Position numbers and translations under genes: made by a program. This document shows, in pieces, positions 32,677 to 45,900 of a stretch of DNA of 64,000 bases. Source of the DNA: Mycogone perniciosa (lineage: Eukaryota > Ascomycota > Sordariomycetes > Hypocreales > Hypocreaceae). Where the stretch lies: contig JAOALB010000013.1 in assembly GCA_025331125.1 (NCBI GenBank), forward strand, positions 186,001 to 250,000, written 5' to 3'. The notes beneath the pieces were generated by a model. It was given only the letters and a program-made list of their open reading frames with translations. It was not told the DNA's origin and did no database searches. How positions within the stretch are numbered: position 1 is the first letter of the stretch; each line of letters starts with the position of its first letter.

Positions 32677-35600
32677 GGTTCCTGAATGAGTGCTATTCAA
32701 CTCTGTGCTTTCCTTAATCCAAAGATTTCTTGACCTCGTGAAAAAATGTGGTTATAGCCTTTGATGGCAATCTTTGATAAGCTGACTGAGTAAGTGTAAT
32801 GGTGCTGTGATATGTGAATGGCGGATGTAATTGAACAGTGGTTGCTGTCTCGATCTATATGCAATGTGAACTTAGGGCAGACATATTTGTAGAATGGAGA
32901 AGATGTCCTCGCCATAATTATAATAGGTAAATACAGTTCCAGGCTATGGATCGGTGACACTCTCCAAGTACGACTCTGTTGAGCACAAAAGAACAGTCAT
33001 TTGTTGATTACAATGGTCCTTTCAAAGACCAGAATGGGCTACCTTGTGATGAGGAACATAGAAAAGAGCAAAATTGGGACAAGGCCAAACAGCATCAATG
33101 AGCCATTCAACAATGGGACACTCTTAAGAGCAGTAGCAGGTGGCTGATATATAGGGCAATGCTGACACCAAGGGCCATAAAAGCTGCCTGCAGCAATATA
33201 TGCTTTTGGCGGTACACGATGGTTGTTTGTCTTTTTCTTTTTTGTTGCCGGTTTGGCGTTGTGTTCTGAGAAGCAGGGTAGCTCAGCACTGCCTGACGAG
33301 GAGGGTCCGTTCAGGCGGGATAAATGGAATGAAATGCAGCCCAGATCACATCGTAGAAATAAGTAATGAGAACCTCCCTAGAGGATAATCAAATCACAGG
33401 GAATGCGAAGGGGCCTCTCACCACTCCTTACTGGAAGATGGCAATCGATCCAACAAATCTCATCACTCCTCTTTCACCTCTGGTGGCTTCATATCAGCAC
33501 TGATTTGTGATGACCGAAAGACGGACAATTCCACTGCTTCAATAGCCAAGATTCGAGAAATGATCTGAAATTAGACGTGACCTGGTGCAAGATGAAGAAG
33601 AAAGGCGCATCCAAGAGTAGATCTAACCGTAGACCTAGCTTTGTTGACGTGAAGGAGGAAAGCCAATCAATGACGACAAAACAAAGGAACGAAGTAATTT
33701 GGTTTCCCAGATTCCCGGTTTTGCTTGTCCTCAAAGAAAAGTAAATTTCCAAAATTAGATGCTGAATGGCGAAAACTCTCTCGAAGGACAAGAAGGTTGA
33801 TAGAAAACAATAGATTTTAAGCGAGAAGATCGATCCTTGCTGCATGGCTTCCTGCAAAGGCGCCACAATGGGTCCGGGTGGCTGACCAATTACTGGCCTG
33901 TGGCAAATGGCAACACTCTCAGGTGCTGCCAGACACCGCCTAAATGGATGAAGCCAGCCAGCAATAGATACAATACATTCCTACTATCTACTAATGTTGT
34001 GTTTATCACAGTCGGAAAATATCACAGAAAACGCATTGGCTCTGGAAATAGACACCACTACTACTAATAGCCTACGAGTACATACAGGGCTCTTCTCGTC
34101 TGTGCGACATACATTCGACTGTCGGTGAGCCCCTGCAAGTCAACTCGTCAAAGCTGGTGACTCTGGGGCCCCGCGAAAATGGTGGATCGACAAGCGAACG
34201 AGGACGGACGGATAGATATCATACTACTCCGTACTGCTACTACTATTATCTATCTATCAGTTCCATGTCGATGGAATCTCGTCTCCGGGCCTCGTCCTGT
34301 CCTGGGCTGAGCTGAGTTGAATCAGACTCCTTAACTTACTTGGCTTGGTTCTTGATGGGAGCGCGAGAGACAATAGCGCCCGAGAGCGCTTCTCCACGCC
34401 GTCGCAGAACCAGCCACTGAAACCGACTTGCGGTGACAACGTGGCGGCAAGGCTGGACACGAATGGCAGTTCAGTAAAGTTTGAACGTGAATTTTTTCCA
34501 TGTATTATTTCCTTCACCCCCCACCGTTGCTCCGGCACCAACGGGGGTTCGATGCTATGGCGCACAAAAAGTATGTATGTATGCACCTTTCGTGTGGGTG
34601 TGGGATTGGCGAGTCAGACCGGCCAAGCTGGCGAGGCGTGAGGGTGTACTCCGTATCTGACACCGCATCTGCCAGTGGACGCAAGGGCAATATCCGGCCC
34701 CTGATTGTTACGATCTCCCAGATGCAGGGCGCTTTCTTGTCCTGCCAATGCCAGGTATAGATACCCAAGGGGGCTGCAGAATAGTGTGTAGGCAATATGT
34801 ACGAAGTAGTACACAGGATGGATCCATCGAGGCTCAGTCAAGACTCACAGGTGCGTAAAGTTGACACGCCACCACGGAGTTAGGGATGCAGGTTGAGGGA
34901 GGTTGCGGATGGGAATCCGTGCTCTGTCGTACGAAGTGCTAGGGGTAATAAATAATAAATAATACAGGTAAATAATAACAGTAAAAGAGCAAATCCGTTC
35001 AACTGTGGCCTCGTCGCTCATCTGCAAGGAGGGAGAATGCCTCTACAGTACTCCATAGTAGGTACAAAGCACGGAGTCAGGGGATGGCCCAACCCAATCA
35101 TCACGCCTATTCGTATCACATTCTCCCCAATCAGAGAAAAAAATTTGATGACCATCGTATGCATCACCACAAGTTATCCCGATCAAAGCACGCCGCCACA
35201 CCGCCTTGCCATCCAGCGCATGTTCTGTATTTTGGGCATAGCGCCACAATGATAAGGGCGATAAGCACTTGAAACGCCGCCCAATGGAGGGGCAACATGA
35301 GAATTTTTGCTGGGCCTCCGGGTTTTAGCGACACACCCCGCGAAAAAAAAAAGGTTGTGGACTGGCTCCTACGCAAACCATATTAAAACTTGTCTCCCTC
35401 CTTTTAACTTTCCTCTCCTTTGACCTCCTACACCTCCACTTCCCTTCATTTCTTTCTCCGTCTCTTTTGGTCGTCATCCTCCAGGACGAACCTCGGACTT
35501 GTTCTCTGCACAGTCCTCCTCGCTGACGAGTTGTTCCTTGGATCCTCCCCACTGAACAACCCCGCCATCTCGAAAAAAAAAAAAAAGCCGCGATAGAGCA

Positions 35601-35750
35601 GAGTCGACCCCTCCATCGTCTCTGTGGGCTTCACGATAGAAAGGTCTTTCTGCTTGGAATAGATCTCGATAGACATAGAACGGCTGCAAAGTTCCGTTCT
35701 ATATCCCGACCTCTACATCTTTTTTCTCCATAATACCCAACACCGACAAA
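32677..35750. other. Long divergent intergenic region
   Basis: About 3.1 kb between the metallopeptidase-like gene and eEF3. No gene is supported; minus-strand frames such as 33489-33866 lack an ATG and a domain. TACTCCGTA copies lie at 34225-34233 and 34647-34655. The 3' end holds the eEF3 promoter elements listed separately, with poly-A runs at 35343-35352 and 35573-35585. Confidence 0.55.
35381..35482 (+). promoter_or_regulatory. eEF3 core promoter: TATA-like box and pyrimidine tract
   Basis: TATTAAAA at 35381-35388 is followed immediately by an almost pure C/T tract (35391-35482). CT-rich tracts next to the transcription start are usual in strongly expressed filamentous-fungal genes, which suits eEF3. 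The ATG lies about 270 bp further on. Confidence 0.55.
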
Positions 35751-38700
35751 ATGCCTTCCGAGGGTGCCCAGTCGATCAAGGTCCTTGACGAGCTCTTCCA
35801 GAAGCTCACCGTCTCCAAGGAGGCGGCGGACATCAAGCAGTCCTCCAGCGAGCTTGCTGGCTTCATCAATGGCCGCATCGAGGACCAGGCCGTGCCTGAG
35901 AAGTGAGTCTCTCCACCACTTTATTTTCTTTGGCCCTGATTCTACTTCCTCGTGGGAGAAAACTTTTTTTTCTCGCTGGTGGCTACCCCGCCACAATCAG
36001 CGGGGTTACCACCGCTATACCCTCTACAAAATCGCCACTTCAGCGATCAAACCCCCCCTACACAGGGCTTTCATTCACTGTCTTACACCGCACATTCGGG
36101 CTAACACTCTTTCTTCTCTAGGACCATCGAAGGCCTGAAGAAGCACCTCGCTAACAAGAAGGACGCCCTCGCCCGTGAGAAGGCTTGCATTGCTGTCGAG
36201 GCCATCGCTTCTCACGCCGAGGTCTCCGCTAGCGTCGAGCCCTACCTCGTCGTTCTCCTGCCTAACCTCCTGGCTGCTGTCGGCGACAAGATCACCGCCG
36301 TCAAGAATGCTGCTAACGCTGCTGTCCTCGCCATCGCTGGCGCCATCAGCGGTAATGCCGTCAAGATTGCCCTGCCTCACATCATGGAGTCTATCCGCAA
36401 TGCCCAGAAGTGGCCCGAAAAGATGGCCGCCCTGGACTTCATTGACCACTTGGTCAAGACCACTCCTGCCCAGCTTTCTTACCGTGTTCCTGACTTGATT
36501 CCCGTCGTCTCTGAGTCTATGTGGGATACCAAGAAGGAGGTCAAGGAGCGTGCCTACCAGACCATGGAGCAGATCTGCCAGTTGATCGTCAACAAGGATA
36601 TTGAGCGCTTCATTCCCGAGCTTATCAAGTGTATCGCCAAGCCCGAGAACGTCCCTGAGACCGTCCACCTTCTCGGTGCCACCACCTTCGTCACTGAGGT
36701 CCAGGAGCCTACCCTCGCCCTGATGGTCCCTCTTCTGGATCGTGGTCTTGCTGAGCGTGATACCGCCATCAAGCGAAAGGCTGCTGTCATCGTCGACAAC
36801 ATGTGCAAGCTTGTCGATGACCCCAACATTGTCGCCCCCTTCTTGCCTAAGATGATGCCAGGTCTCCAGAAGAACTTCGACAACTTGGCTGACCCTGAGG
36901 CTCGTGAGAAAACTAAGCAGGCTCTCGACACCCTCTACCGTGTCGGTAACGTCAAGGATGGCAAGATTCCCGAGGCTCGCAACGACGGTGACGTCAACGT
37001 CGTCCTCGGTAAGCTCAAGGATATCCTGTCTTCCAGGTATGCTTCTTACCTCGAGAAGATGGGCCCTGTCGCCGAGTACATTGCTGCCATCGCTGGCCAG
37101 CTCATTGACATGAAGGAGTCTGAGAACATTATCTGGGTTGACAGCCTGAAGCCTTATGTTGCTGTCATCACTGGTATTGACAACGCCGAGGGTACTGTTG
37201 AGACCCTCCGAAAGCGTGCTTCCCCTATTGCCGCTGAGGAGGAGGAGGGTGAGGCCGATGAGGAGGAGGGCGAGGATCTTTGCAACTGCCAGTTCTCCCT
37301 TGCCTACGGTGCCAAGATTCTTCTCAACCAGACTCACCTCCGTCTTAAGCGTGGTCAGCGTTACGGTCTTTGCGGCCCCAACGGTTCTGGCAAGTCTACT
37401 CTCATGCGTGCCATCAACAATGAGCAGGTTGAGGGTTTCCCCAAGCAGAGCGAGGTCAAGACTGTCTTCGTTGAGCACGATCTCGACGCTGCTGACACTG
37501 AGATGACTACCATTGACTGGACCCTGAAGAAGCTCGCTGAGGCCGAGGTCGATGTCTCCAAGGAAGATGTCGAGAAGCGCCTGTCTGAGTTCGGCTTCAC
37601 TGAGCAAATGATCCAGGGTGAGATCACTGCTCTGTCTGGTGGTTGGAAGATGAAGCTGGCTCTGTGCCGTGCCGTGTTCGAGGCCCCCGATATCCTGCTT
37701 CTTGACGAGCCCACCAACCACTTGGATGTGAAGAATGTTAAGTGGCTTGAGGATTACCTTGTCAACTCCCCATGCACCTCCATCATTGTCTCCCACGACT
37801 CTAGCTTCCTCGACAATGTCTGCCAGCACATCGTTCACTACGAGCGCTTCAAGCTTAAGCGATACCGTGGTAACCTTGCCGAGTTCGTCAAGCGTGTTCC
37901 CTCTGCCAAGTCATACTACGAGCTGGGTGCCTCCGAGATTGAGTTCACCTTCCCTGAGCCCGGTTTCCTTGAGGGTGTCAAGACCAAGGCCAAGTCCATC
38001 CTGCGTGCCACCAAGATGTCCTTCCAGTACCCTGGCACCTCCAAGCCTCAGATTGTCGACATCGCTTTCCAGTGCTCTCTGGGCTCTCGTATTGCCGTCA
38101 TTGGTCCCAACGGTGCTGGCAAGTCCACCCTGATCAACGTCCTGACTGGTGAGCTCATCCCCACTGGCGGTGAGATCTACCAGCACGAGAACATCCGTAT
38201 TGCCTACATCAAGCAGCACGCTTTCGCCCACATCGATAACCACCTAGACAAGACCCCATCCGAGTACATCCAGTGGCGTTTCCAGACTGGTGAGGATCGT
38301 GAGACCATGGACCGAGCCAACAAGATCATCACCGAGGCTGATGAGAAGGCCATGGACAAGGTCTTCAAGGTCGAGGGAACACTGCGCCGTGTCATTGGTA
38401 TTAACGCCCGTAGAAAGTTCAAGAACAGCTACGAGTACGAGTGTTCGTTCGCCCTGGGCGAGAACATCGGCATGAAGAACGAGCGATGGGTCCCTATGAT
38501 GACTGCTGACAACGTCTGGCTGCCCCGTAACGAGCTGCTCGCTTCTCACCAGAAGATGGTTGCCGATGTCGATATGAAGGAGGCTCTGGCCTCTGGTCAG
38601 TTCCGCCCTCTGGTCCGAAAGGAGATTGAGGCCCACTGCGCCAACTTCGGTCTCGACGCTGAGTTGGTTTCTCACTCGCGTATGCGTGGTCTGTCCGGTG

Positions 38701-39193
38701 GTCAGCGTGTCAAGACTGTCCTGGCTGCTTGCTCGTGGCAACGACCCCACTTGATCGTCCTTGACGAGCCTACCAACTATCTTGACCGTGACTCCCTGGG
38801 TGCTCTGTCCAAGGCCCTGAAGAAGTTCGAGGGTGGTGTCATCATCATTACCCACTCTGCTGAGTTCACCAAGGACTTGACTGAGGAAGTCTGGGCTGTC
38901 ATGGACGGCAAGATGACTCCCTCCGGCCACAACTGGGTCCAGGGCCAGGGCTCCGGTCCTCGTCTCAAGCAGGACGACGATGATGAGGAGGATAAGTTCG
39001 ATGCTATGGGCAACAAGATTGTTAGCACCAAGAAGAAGGCCAAGTTGACTTCTTCGGAGCTGCGTAAGAAGAAGAAGGGTAAGCTATTGTCCCAAAGCCT
39101 CACCTCTAGGTTCAAAATGATGCTAACGAACTCCCAGACCGTATGGCCCGCCGAAAGCGTGGTGAGGAGGTGTTCAGCGACGAGGACGACTAA
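35751..39193 (+). CDS. TEF3: Translation elongation factor 3 (eEF3), ABC-F ATPase
   Basis: Fungal-specific ribosome-associated ATPase that helps release E-site tRNA; 1054 residues against about 1044 in yeast. Exons are 35751-35902, 36122-39078 and 39138-39193. The first intron (219 bp) is unusually long for this window and lies just after codon 50; the second is 59 bp. Residues 1 to ~320 are HEAT repeats and a four-helix bundle follows. ABC1 has GPNGSGKST (about 467), an LSGGWKMK signature and DEPTNHLD. ABC2 has GPNGAGKST, a chromodomain-like insert, LSGGQRVK and DEPTNYLDRD. The Lys-rich C-terminus ends KKKKDRMARRKRGEEVFSDEDD across the last splice. Codons are strongly biased to C/G-ending forms, as expected for high expression, and this also produces a long antisense open frame. 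Confidence 0.97.
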
Positions 39194-40345
39194 ACGAATA
39201 GCATACCCCACATCAAGGCATTCGGACGATGTCCCGTCCTTTGACGACTTACTATATTTTATTTTCCTTTGTTCTAATTGATGAAAACCCGGGTTGGTAA
39301 AGGAAAAGTTTCGATGTTTCTGGCCATGATGCATACTCAGGCTGCCGATAGAGAGGGCCTTCTGATAGACTGACATGAGTGCGGGAATGCGGCTGGGGAC
39401 GGAGGACCCCCAGTCGTCTTGAGCTCGCGCTTTGGACTATGGATGGAAGGTGGACGGTAGATAGAGGCCCGAATAGACTTCAGTAACGATCTCTGAACTG
39501 TTGTGTCCATTATGCCGTTGCCACCCACCATCTAGCTTTGATAACAACGACACTGAAAGACTAGCGTATTGTACTGAAAGAAATTCAATCTCAAATTCGT
39601 TTTCTAGAAGAATTAATTGCCGTATTATGAAAACTGGTATTAAGAATCCTATATATTTAGAAATGTGAAACAACAGTGTTAAATGGAACCTCTAGGGTAC
39701 GTGAAATCAGGTCAACAAGTCAATGAGAAGCCCCCAACTGGATGAAGGCTTCGTATTAACAGTCGCCTAATGTTCAATATCCAGTAGCAAAGGCATGTTC
39801 TTTTTAGGGATCGAGTGCGTTCTAACACCATTTGGCCCTTTAAAATCTGGCCCCGACGGGTGAGTCTATTGATGTCAGGGCATTAACACTCATGCAAGCC
39901 ATTGAAGGAGTCGATCAGCCACCTCCAGACGCCCTGCTGTTAGGAAGAGAGGTTAAGGCAGTGGGAAGGATCTCTCTTGAAGAAATCTTGTATAGTTACA
40001 GTGGGGGAGAAAACATAACCGTCGTGCTTCATGGGATATTTCATTTCTGTATTGAATGAGGATAGCATTGTGTGTAAGCTATCATGGCAATTGTTGAAAT
40101 CCTATTACGCCATCTCCGTTCCTTCCTCCGTGTTTAGGTACGGCTTCGTTGCGTAAAGAGGGATATGACACCATCCTCCTGTTCTACTATCTCCTCTCAT
40201 AAAACCGCCAACTCCTCCAACAGTATCGGTATCTCCCAGCTCCTCGAATCTCAAGTAAAACAACCGACATGATTCTACCATCCACATTTCCCTCCTGTTT
40301 CCATTCCCAGATGAACCTCATACGCACCACCATCTTTCAACAAGC
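39194..40345. other. Intergenic region, no protein gene seen
   Basis: The eEF3 3' flank and the upstream flank of the tRNA-Gly pair. I see no coding sequence or repeat of note. Confidence 0.5.
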
Positions 40346-40416
40346 GCGTAATTGGTTTAGTGGTAAAATTCTCCGTTGCCATCGGGGAGCCCTGGGTTCG
40401 ATTCCCAGATTACGCA
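40346..40416 (+). tRNA. tRNA-Gly (anticodon GCC), intronless
   Basis: A 71-nt cloverleaf: acceptor GCGTAAT pairs with ATTACGC (40409-40415) with discriminator A at 40416. The anticodon arm is CTCCG/CGGGG-type with loop TTGCCAT, giving anticodon GCC. The D-arm A box reads TGGTTTAGTGG and the T-arm B box reads GGTTCGATTCC. It has no TTTT terminator before the next tRNA. Confidence 0.95.
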
Positions 40417-40438
40417 TCCACCTCTTCTTCTCTATCCA

Positions 40439-40521
40439 GCGTAATTGGTTTAGTGGTAAAATTCTCCGTTGCCATCCGTTGCAGCGTCGGGGAGCCCTGG
40501 GTTCGATTCCCAGATTACGCA
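40439..40521 (+). tRNA. tRNA-Gly (anticodon GCC) with a 12-nt intron
   Basis: Identical to the upstream copy in all mature positions, with 12 extra bases (TCCGTTGCAGCG) inserted after the A that follows the anticodon. That is the canonical 37/38 site of nuclear tRNA introns. Total 83 nt. The gene starts 22 nt after the end of the first copy. Confidence 0.93.
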
Positions 40522-41096
40522 ACTGAAAGGTGTTTCTTTTTGCTGATTGTTGCTAATTTTTTGAGTGGAAGCGGAGAGGTGGTGAAGAGATCGTGTTGGG
40601 AGGTTGCTGTGGGTTGAACAGGGTTGGTGGGGTTGTTGATGTAAGATGTTTCCGCGATAAGAGAAACGAAACGGTCTTGGTTCGAATATAGCCTCGTAAA
40701 TCACTATATTTTCATGAGTGAGTGAGAGTAAGGACGTTAATGAGGAGAAGAGGATCAAGAAAGGGACGCCTTGATGACGAACAAACCATGCCCTTCCGAA
40801 GCTGAACGTTTTCCCGCACCTATCTATCATTCTTCACATCAAAGCATAAAACGAAAAAGGAAATGAAAAGAATGTTTTCTCATTCATTGGCTCATGTGCC
40901 TTGGGTATCCTGCCTAACCTAACCGACCTTTTTTAAGCCCATCTAAACCTATATGCAACAGCGCTCATTCCATGAGCCGGTTCATACCAGTCATAGCAAG
41001 TATGTATGGAAAATTTGATGCAAAAAAGAACATATCCGTGATACAGGGAGACGTGAAGTCGAGGTGAATACTTCATTTCTCCTCATGTGTCGCCCA
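40522..41096. other. Intergenic region, 3' flank of permease gene
   Basis: Apart from the T-run at 40537-40541 nothing is seen. The minus-strand frame 40450-40830 overlaps the second tRNA and is rejected. Confidence 0.5.
40537..40541 (+). terminator. Pol III T-run terminator of the tRNA-Gly pair
   Basis: TTTTT lies 15 nt after the second tRNA. It is the first run of four or more T after the start of the first tRNA, so it probably ends transcription of both genes. Confidence 0.7.
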
Positions 41097-42909
41097 TCAT
41101 GCAGCTTCCATCTTCTTCTTGCGGTTGATACCAACCAAGCGGCCCATTTCAGTCCAGAAACCAACAGGCCGCTCAGTGGTGCTATCCTCATAGGCATCAA
41201 TGGTAGGACGCTGCCACACAAGGTCGGCCTCCAGGGGACGAACAGACCGCGTGCGCTTGACAACCTTCCAGAAGATGAAGAGAATCGGCGCCACGAGCTG
41301 CATGGTATAGCTGCGGAAGAACTTGTTAACATCCCACGGCGCAAAGGCCATGTAGCCGTAGAAAATCACAACTAGAGTTTGTATAACAAGAGCGATGATG
41401 GCGCAGTAGGGTTGTCCCCAGCCGTAGTACGGAAAGCTGCGGCGGTCGACGCCCTGTGCCTTGCAAGCGCGGTAGAAGAAGATGAATGTGATGGACATGA
41501 CGAGATAGTCGATGATGCCGCCGGCGGTGACCAAGCTGACGAGCCAGTCGAGTACTTCGGCGGAGCCGTTGACTACTTGGAGGAATGATAGCAGCGGGAA
41601 GCACATGACAACAAGGAAGCAGTATATGGGGACGCCCTTGCTCGTGCACTTGCGCAGGAAACGAGGTGCGCGACCCTCAAGCGCTAGGCCGTAGAGCGAA
41701 CGTGTTGCGCAGTATGTGTAAGTGTTGCCAGCTGAGAAGATGGATGTAAGCATGAGCGCGTTGACAATGTGAGGCAGCACCGCAACACCCATATTCTCCA
41801 TGGCGATGACATAGGGCGAGGCCGCAGCAGTGCCACTACCCTCATCGCCGTTGTTGACTGCCTGGAGCTTGGTGTCATTGTAGGGAAGAATGATGCCAAC
41901 TGCCAGAGCGCTGCCGAAGAAGAAAATACCGAAGCGAAGGTAAATGGTCTTGAAGGCCGTCTTGATATAGATGCGTGGGTGCTTAGCCTCAGCAGCAACC
42001 ATGGAGACATACTCGGGGCCAACGACGGCAAACGCAGCGTTCCACAAGGCTGCAAGGAAACCTTCAAAACGACCCAAGACACCTTTCGAATGGTACTCGG
42101 CGAAGGCTCCGGGATTGGTCCAGTGACGGAAGCCAAATGCGTCATGCTGTGGGTTTCCGCCAACCATAGTCACAAACGTGAAGGCGAAAAGCATGAAAAT
42201 GAGGATAACTTTCCCTCCTGATAGCCAGAATTCAAAATTCCCGTAGTTTTTCACGGCAAGCATATTCAAAGCCCTTCACACACAAAACGTTTAGCATGGA
42301 TCTCGATTGCTGGGGGTTAGGGAGGAGACAGGGAAAGAAGGAGTTGGATCCCGAAGAGGCAAAGAGACAGCGGGAAGATCAACACCCCCTCCTCTTCTCC
42401 GGAGTACAGTCTTACGCATAGCAAACAATGACAGCAGCACAAATGCCAGCAGTAGGTCCAGGTTTAGTAATACTCTCGTCCCAGAAGGAAATGACTAGGT
42501 TCAGAGCTGTGATTTCAAAGGGTATCAGCAGGGCTTCATAGAAGAAGAAGTTCCAGCCGGCCATGAAACCAAAGGCGTCGTCAACCCAATGACCCGCAAG
42601 GCGAATGAACCCCCCGGAGACAGGCATCAAGACGGTCATCTCCGCGATGGAATTGTTGACGAGAGCGAGAACCATTGAATACAATGTGAAGGCGAGGAAC
42701 AGATTAGCGGGGCCACCTGAAGCAAGTCCGCCACCGATGCTAACGAACAATGCCGTGCCCACTGAACCACCGATGGCGATGAGCTGAATTTGGCGGTTGT
42801 TGAGGCGCCGGTGAAGGCCATCCGCGTTGTCGGTGAGATGGCCATCGCTGACTTCCGGTGATCCTGGGATTTCGATCTTGGAGTGTTTCTCCTCGTCCGA
42901 AGTGGCCAT
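41097..42909 (-). CDS. Amino-acid permease (APC superfamily, YAT family)
   Basis: Plasma-membrane proton-coupled amino-acid transporter of 556 residues. Exons are 42416-42909 and 41097-42273, with a 142-bp intron (GTAAGA...GTGAAG) joining in phase 2. A short charged cytosolic N-terminus leads into TM1 (LIAIGGSVGTALFVSIGGGL), with about 12 hydrophobic segments overall. The family motif is clear in SAGNTYTYCATRSLYGLALEG (the yeast AAP signature region), as are WNAAFAVVGPEYVSM and FFYRACKAQG. The C-terminal tail is about 60 residues and basic (NRKKK). Substrate preference cannot be read from sequence. The intron falls after TM5. Confidence 0.92.
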
Positions 42910-45900
42910 TTTGAAGTAGATCAATATCGATGAACAGCGTTCTCCCAGTCCCTGAGTTGAGAGCACGCAACAACAGACAAAGCGTGTGTCTTCGTGCCAG
43001 TCAACACCAACCGAATGTTGGTGTAATTCGTTGGAATGCAACAAAGACGGGATGAGGGGAGGGGAGGAGTGGAGGAGAGAAGATAGGAAGGGAAAAAAGA
43101 AAGAATGAAAGATAGAGAGACAGAACTAGAAGGTTAGGAACAAGCTTATACGAGCAGTAAAAAGGCAGTGCCTGGTCAATAGGAATAAGTTCTGTCCAGG
43201 GACGGATATGATCAACACAACGGCCTGTCCACTGTGGGGAAGAGCAGCAGGGTTCGCATTCTACCGGTATTGCCAGGCTACTTTTGCGCTACATGGCTGG
43301 ACAGTTTTTGTCTTGGCGCACGAATCCAAGCCTCGCTGTGCTTCCAACAAGCGAGCCTTGTTGCCCATTGGAAAAGATTGTCCATGTCTTAGAATAGACA
43401 TGCCTCTGACGCAAATAGACATTGGAACGGCCCGATAATTTATGAGCACGGCTTCAGCGAATCTGGACTAGCCGCCATGCTACGTGCCATGTAAGCAGCC
43501 ATGCCGTCTAAAACGACATAAACGAGATTGTCAATTACGGCGAGCGAGAGTGATGTTGAAGAGATCTTGAGGTGTGCCAAGACCCGTCGACGAAATAGCG
43601 CGTATGTTGCCCGCACAAAAGGTTGGGTGAACCAGGGAGGGACCCTGCGTAATAGTGGGTTGGTTCTTTCGCCGCGACTGCTATGTACTTCTCCGAACAC
43701 TCACCCAGTGTCCTTGAAGTCGTTGCGAGACAGTCGGAAGCTGGATGGCTGGTCCTGGTTTATACAGCTAAGCAATTCACGACGAATCCGCTTCCTGTGT
43801 ACGGAGTATCGCGGAGCATAAGCTCCCGAATTGACCTCATAGTATTAGGGACTGTCGTCACAAGAATATCCTCAGTATTTGTAGGGACCAACACGTGAAA
43901 GCGATCTTTTGACGTTTCAATAGCAAAGTGATGAGCCAAGCTGCCAATTCTCGCCAGATCTCTTCTCTCTTTTCTCTAAGAGGCTTCCACGTTCGAGATC
44001 CAAGAGATAGATGGGTTAGAGTTTCCAAATGTCTTCCACTGTCTGAGAATAGTTGTGATCATCGTTCGCATCTCGATCTCTTGTAAAGAGTAAAAGCGGC
44101 GTTGAGATATCTGGCCCTGGCACTCTGACGTCACTCGCCACAAGGCCTGCCTGGCAAATTCACACTGTCACAGCTCATATCCACACAGTTCCGAGAACAG
44201 TATGAGAGACAGGCGCTAACTCTTCACTTATACCCGAGTTCTCGTGGCACCGCATGCGTGAAGGGACGGCTGAGCCTCGGCAGGCCAGCTAACCACAGGA
44301 AATAAGGCGCCGGGCGAAAGGTTATCCATTGTCCGCATTGCCAAGCGGCATGATCGGTGGACTTGGCCGAATCAGAGATGACCGTCATTATCTGTATTCG
44401 GTGTTGTTGTGTGTTGCAGCAGAAGCGTGAAACGTTCAAACCACGGAAAAATATCTTGTGGGGCCAATCTCCACCGAACACGTTTTCCATGGTTGCTAAT
44501 TTATGTACAAAGGAGGTACCGTAGCCTCTAGGAATAGTCCATGGATATGCAGGTATACAGAAGTGACGCATGCTAGCACTACCAACGTGGTGTATGAGAT
44601 TTACCTCGCACTGTAACACATTAGCCCATCAGCTACGCCCCGTTCACAGTATCCACACAGTACCGTACGGAGACTCTGTGGTGTGACAGCTGAGAATCCG
44701 ACATATGATATCTCCTCGGCGCCATAGAATTTCTTGCAATTCTCTTAGTGGCCCTCTTTTGTGATCGACAGTCTCCATCAGGAACGCCCTCTCCCATTGG
44801 ACTCTTCTGGGACAGCGTCTTGTCACAGTCAGTCAAGCGAAGGTAAACTGATGACGTAGATGTCATCGTTCATACGAAACGCTTCTTCCGTTCTTGAGGG
44901 TTTGCATGTGAGGCTGGCCGTTTCGAAGAAAAATACGAGGTGAAAGCAACCAGTTTTAGGTCCGCTAAGAGAGACGGCATCCAATCGAAACGTCCACAAA
45001 TGGAATAAAATATAGATAGATACTCCGTAGGTGGTAACCAACCATCGTTCAGCTTGGTATTTGTTTGTTCTCGGGCGAAAAAAAACCCTTCACGCCGAGC
45101 TCGCCAGTCTTGCCTCTTAGGTTTCAGATTGGTCATGGCCTTCGTCATTTCAGTCCATTCTCAGGAGTAGCTCTGTTGTTGTTGGATCCACAATACGTGT
45201 GAATATGTATGCAAGGAGACGGGGGCGATGTCTTCCGAGATGGAGGGACGGAATCTGCAATTCCAGACATTGCCGTAGTTCGGCTTGTTTCATTCGTATG
45301 TATATATGTTTTGAACGAATTGGCAATTTCTAGGAGAAGACAAATTCGAAAGCTAAGACAAAAGCCGCCAGTTGCCACTGAGAAAGGAGAGTTTTGGGGT
45401 CTCTTTCGGATTTGCCTATGCCCAGTTTCAAGCCACGAGCTAGGTTGATGATATTCCGGATCGAACCATTATGCTGGTTTAATAGCGGAAAGCTCTGAAA
45501 TGATGAAGTCTGCACTGAGGGAGGACCTTATGCAGTCGATGAGGCGCATGCATATTGCCATTTGACTGACTTTATAGAAGCTCTATAAAATGTGGCTGCC
45601 AAACGGCCATCGCATCAGTTGATAAGACAGACTAACAAGATGAGGTTTGAATGAAGATCGATGAGGTGGGGCAAAGGGTTCAGTGTTTCGCAGACGCTAA
45701 TTTTTTTCATGGTGTTGCGCTGCGAAAATGCACAAGAAAAAAAGGACGACTAAAGAACCAAAAAGAAACAAACCCAAAGCGCTCTTTTTGACAAGATTTG
45801 CAAAGCATATCAACGTTAGCCGGGTATTGATACTGTCTGCGCTAGATTCGGATTCACCAAACTTTTTTTTTGGTCTGTTCCCGGATGCTATTGGATCCGA

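Noticed and set aside
33489..33866. 125-residue minus-strand frame with hydrophobic stretches
   Set aside because: Begins with a GTG rather than ATG, lies in an AT-rich spacer and shows no family similarity.
36075..37838. 587-residue open frame antisense to eEF3
   Set aside because: It lies wholly opposite the highly biased eEF3 coding sequence, whose codon use removes antisense stops. The translated residues are Leu/Asp/Val-rich with no domain.
40450..40830. 126-residue minus-strand frame
   Set aside because: Overlaps the antisense of the second tRNA-Gly gene; its C-terminus is a translated tRNA.
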